Below are positions 62,243-64,000 of a DNA stretch of 64,000 nucleotides, piece after piece (the first letter of the stretch is position 1; each line of letters begins with the position of its first letter). The notes beneath the pieces are model-generated. The model ran no database searches, was not told the origin of the DNA, and was given only the letters and a program-made list of their open reading frames with translations. Both the position numbers and the translations under genes were made by a program. The DNA is from Pedobacter cryoconitis (GTDB taxonomy: Bacteria; Bacteroidota; Bacteroidia; Sphingobacteriales; Sphingobacteriaceae), in NCBI RefSeq assembly GCF_014200605.1, contig NZ_JACHCE010000007.1, positions 124,001 through 188,000 on the forward strand, read 5' to 3'.

Positions 62243-62992
62243 TTATCCAGTTACACTATTAATAAATTTCAAGGCTTCCTGTGTAGATTTTCTTGATAAT
62301 TCAGCTATTTGCTGTGTTAATCCAACATGAAGTTCAAAATCATCTTTTTCCAGTCCAGCGATCAGCTCTTTAATAATCTGGTTAGCTGGCATTTTGAGAT
62401 CGGACTTCACTGCTTTTGAAAATGGTGTATCTACCAATGGTGCCATAAGTTCAAAAACCTTGATAGTCGATTCCTTTTTTTGCAGTACCAGGCGCAGCCC
62501 CAATGCATATGAATGTAATGCAGCCTTTGTTGCACTGTAAGTTGGGTGCAGCAAATCAGGAACAAAAGCTACCCCGGATGTAGTGAGGATCATTGCCGAT
62601 TCAGGCTTATCTGCAAGTAAGCCTTCAAGTTCATTGGTCAGCAGTACTGCAGAATGGAAATTGGTGATCATTTCTGCTTTACTGATTTCATAGGCATTTT
62701 CTCCTTCTAAAAGCCCATAATTTGTAGCAATCCCTGCATTCAGGAAGATCATGTTTAAATCACTATGGTCTCTTTTTAAAATGTACACCAGGTTTCTGAG
62801 CTCATCTTCATTGGAAAGGTCACAGGGAATTGCAGTGGTATTGGCCAGTTTTGCTGCTTCTTCGCGGAGCCTTTCTGCATTACGGGCTACAATAATTACT
62901 TTATTACCCAGTTCACTGAAATGTTTTGCTGCCTCCAGCCCCATACCTGTCCCCCCGCCGGTTACAAGAATTGTGTTATTTGTAGTTCTCAT
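62243..62992 (-). CDS. short-chain dehydrogenase/reductase (DltE-like)
   Basis: 249 aa classical SDR. Cofactor motif TGGGTGMGLEAA, NAG motif as FLNAGIATNYG, and catalytic Ser...Tyr-x-x-x-Lys in LTTSGVAFVPDLLHPTYSAT and continuing KAAL. C-terminal pattern resembles DltE-type oxidoreductases. NADP preference is suggested by a basic residue after strand 2 (VARNAERL). Substrate unknown. Its start is 6 bp after the stop of the next SDR. Confidence 0.92.
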   Translation of the reverse strand: MRTTNNTILVTGGGTGMGLEAAKHFSELGNKVIIVARNAERLREEAAKLANTTAIPCDLSNEDELRNLVYILKRDHSDLNMIFLNAGIATNYGLLEGENAYEISKAEMITNFHSAVLLTNELEGLLADKPESAMILTTSGVAFVPDLLHPTYSATKAALHSYALGLRLVLQKKESTIKVFELMAPLVDTPFSKAVKSDLKMPANQIIKELIAGLEKDDFELHVGLTQQIAELSRKSTQEALKFINSVTG

Positions 62993-62998
62993 AGCGTC

Positions 62999-63829
62999 TT
63001 ATTTATTTTGTTTCTCTAATATTTCCGGGATATAGGCTTTTCTCATATAGTTCACATAATGCTGATCCTGCTCATTTCTGATTCCAAAATATAGTTCTGT
63101 ATCCCTACCGGCCATATAACGAAGCTGATCTTTATTGTCAGTAGCGGCTTTATATATAACTGCTGCAATTTCCTCTGTAGTTGAGGTCATAATATCATTC
63201 TTATTCCAGTTATCGAGTGCGATTTTATCAAATTCTTCATAAGCAGTTATACTTTGATCTGCTGCCATTCCTACTGCATTAAAGAAATTACTTTCAGTAG
63301 AACCCGGTTCTACAATTTTTACTATAATATTCTGTGAGAGTAATTCATAAGATAATGATTCTGAAAAACCTTCAATGGCGAATTTGGTGGAATGGTACAA
63401 GCTGCAGGTCGGGAAGGTCACTCTGCCCCCCTGCGAAGTAATATTGATGATTGTTCCGTCTTGTTTTTCCCTGAAATGCGGAAGAATTGCCCTGATGACA
63501 TCCATGACACCAAATACATTAACACTGAACTGGTTTTGTATCTGTTCATCTGTGGATTTTTCAAAAGCACCCAGAATACCAAAACCGGCATTATTGACTA
63601 CCGTATCAATCGTACCAAATTTTTCTATTCCTGATTTTATAGCTTCCTGAATACTTGCTTTGTCCTGAACGTCAAGTTTGGTGACAAGTACATTCTTTAA
63701 TTGTGATAATTCGTTTTCTTTTTCGGGTGAGCGCATTGTTGCGATAACATTCCAGCCTTCAATGGCAAATTTCTTTGCGGTTGCTTTTCCTATACCTGAT
63801 GATGCGCCTGTGATTAAAATAGTTTTCAT
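62999..63829 (-). CDS. short-chain dehydrogenase/reductase
   Basis: 276 aa classical SDR. TGASSGIGKATA cofactor motif, NNAG motif in VVNNAGFGILGAF, and catalytic YHSTK. The ~30-residue C-terminal extension is typical of the oxidoreductase subset with GDTE-like ends (AGRDTELYFGIR). Its start is 25 bp before the end of the quinol-monooxygenase-like gene, and its stop is 6 bp before the second SDR, so the three form an operon. Confidence 0.93.
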   Translation of the reverse strand: MKTILITGASSGIGKATAKKFAIEGWNVIATMRSPEKENELSQLKNVLVTKLDVQDKASIQEAIKSGIEKFGTIDTVVNNAGFGILGAFEKSTDEQIQNQFSVNVFGVMDVIRAILPHFREKQDGTIINITSQGGRVTFPTCSLYHSTKFAIEGFSESLSYELLSQNIIVKIVEPGSTESNFFNAVGMAADQSITAYEEFDKIALDNWNKNDIMTSTTEEIAAVIYKAATDNKDQLRYMAGRDTELYFGIRNEQDQHYVNYMRKAYIPEILEKQNK

Positions 63830-63854
63830 CTTGTTTTTATTTAATGGTTAATAA

Positions 63855-64000
63855 TTAATTGAATTCCAGTAGTTTGATTGATTCAATAGCTTCTGTGATA
63901 TATTCTGATGCTTTTTCAATATAACTGCCGGCCCTGATTACTTCCAGATGTCCTTCAAAGTCTTGTTGGGATTGCCATTTTTCCAGGATGTAGAAAAGAT
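63855..64000 (-). CDS. antibiotic-biosynthesis-monooxygenase (ABM/YgiN-like) protein, partial
   Basis: Only the C-terminal ~48 residues lie in the window; the start is beyond base 64000. Translation begins LFYILEKWQSQQDFEGHLE and ends IESIKLLEFN, matching the ABM domain end found in YgiN-type putative quinol monooxygenases (E.W.S...F..HL). It lies 25 bp upstream of two SDR genes with an AraC regulator gene beyond, so a redox/quinone stress operon is likely. Confidence 0.75.
   Translation of the reverse strand, partial: LFYILEKWQSQQDFEGHLEVIRAGSYIEKASEYITEAIESIKLLEFN

Noticed and set aside
1..64000. CRISPR array, tRNA, rRNA, prophage
   Set aside because: No spaced repeats of CRISPR type, no cloverleaf or rRNA segments, and no phage structural genes were seen.

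Overview
The window looks like a chromosomal segment of a Bacteroidota bacterium of the Sphingobacteriaceae, most likely a Pedobacter or close relative. The evidence is low G+C, A-rich start regions, several TAnnTTTG-type -7 promoter elements, a TonB-dependent receptor with a CarboxypepD_reg-like front domain, a T9SS-type C-terminal sorting domain on a large glycosidase, and Bacteroidota-style GyrA and histidine kinase sequences. I saw no rRNA, tRNA, CRISPR array, prophage or intact insertion sequence. Genus placement is inference, since no 16S or database comparison is available.

Layout. 1-1814: a truncated TetA-like MFS gene and a secreted GH18 lipoprotein. 1820-7742: a tight five-gene minus-strand operon (ethanolamine-type permease, glutamine-synthetase-like ligase, iron alcohol dehydrogenase, gamma-glutamyl hydrolase, aldehyde dehydrogenase) that reads as a gamma-glutamylation route for ethanolamine or a similar amino alcohol. 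8356-12492: a plus-strand operon of class III aminotransferase, zinc dehydrogenase, HAD phosphatase and MFS carrier, resembling the three-enzyme signature of azasugar (iminosugar) biosynthesis. 12796-19149: an orphan TonB receptor, a small unknown gene and a CBM/alpha-galactosidase-like/T9SS enzyme. 19364-25379: two exported TPR paralogues, gyrA and hemF. 25547-35762: mostly housekeeping and defence genes (fasciclin lipoprotein, DUF4442, Schlafen/AlbA_2 protein, MATE, CDF, chloramphenicol acetyltransferase, MocR and GNAT, methyltransferase, MTA/SAH nucleosidase, HxlR and azoreductase). 36110-44734: membrane LytTR regulator, GT39, class A beta-lactamase, Rpn-family nuclease, amidohydrolase, AraC and Bcr-type exporter.

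44803-53978 is the most unusual part. It holds three AraC-family paralogues, three paralogous small membrane proteins and a P-loop NTPase. Two of the membrane proteins carry a histidine-kinase dimerisation/H-box segment with no ATPase domain. A cytoplasmic TPR protein lies at one edge, and a small lipoprotein and a VOC protein at the other. Five genes here share a tandem direct-repeat operator, GTCT(T/G)AT repeated at exactly 21 bp, which suggests one AraC-controlled regulon with no classical response regulator.

53973-64000: GNAT, alpha/beta hydrolase, DUF2383/PA2169-type protein, small membrane protein, FAD/NAD(P) protein, DUF1003 protein, a GAF-PAS histidine kinase, and an AraC/SDR/SDR/quinol-monooxygenase-like cluster cut by the window end. 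Many convergent or terminal gene ends carry long, near-perfect hairpins that serve as terminators.
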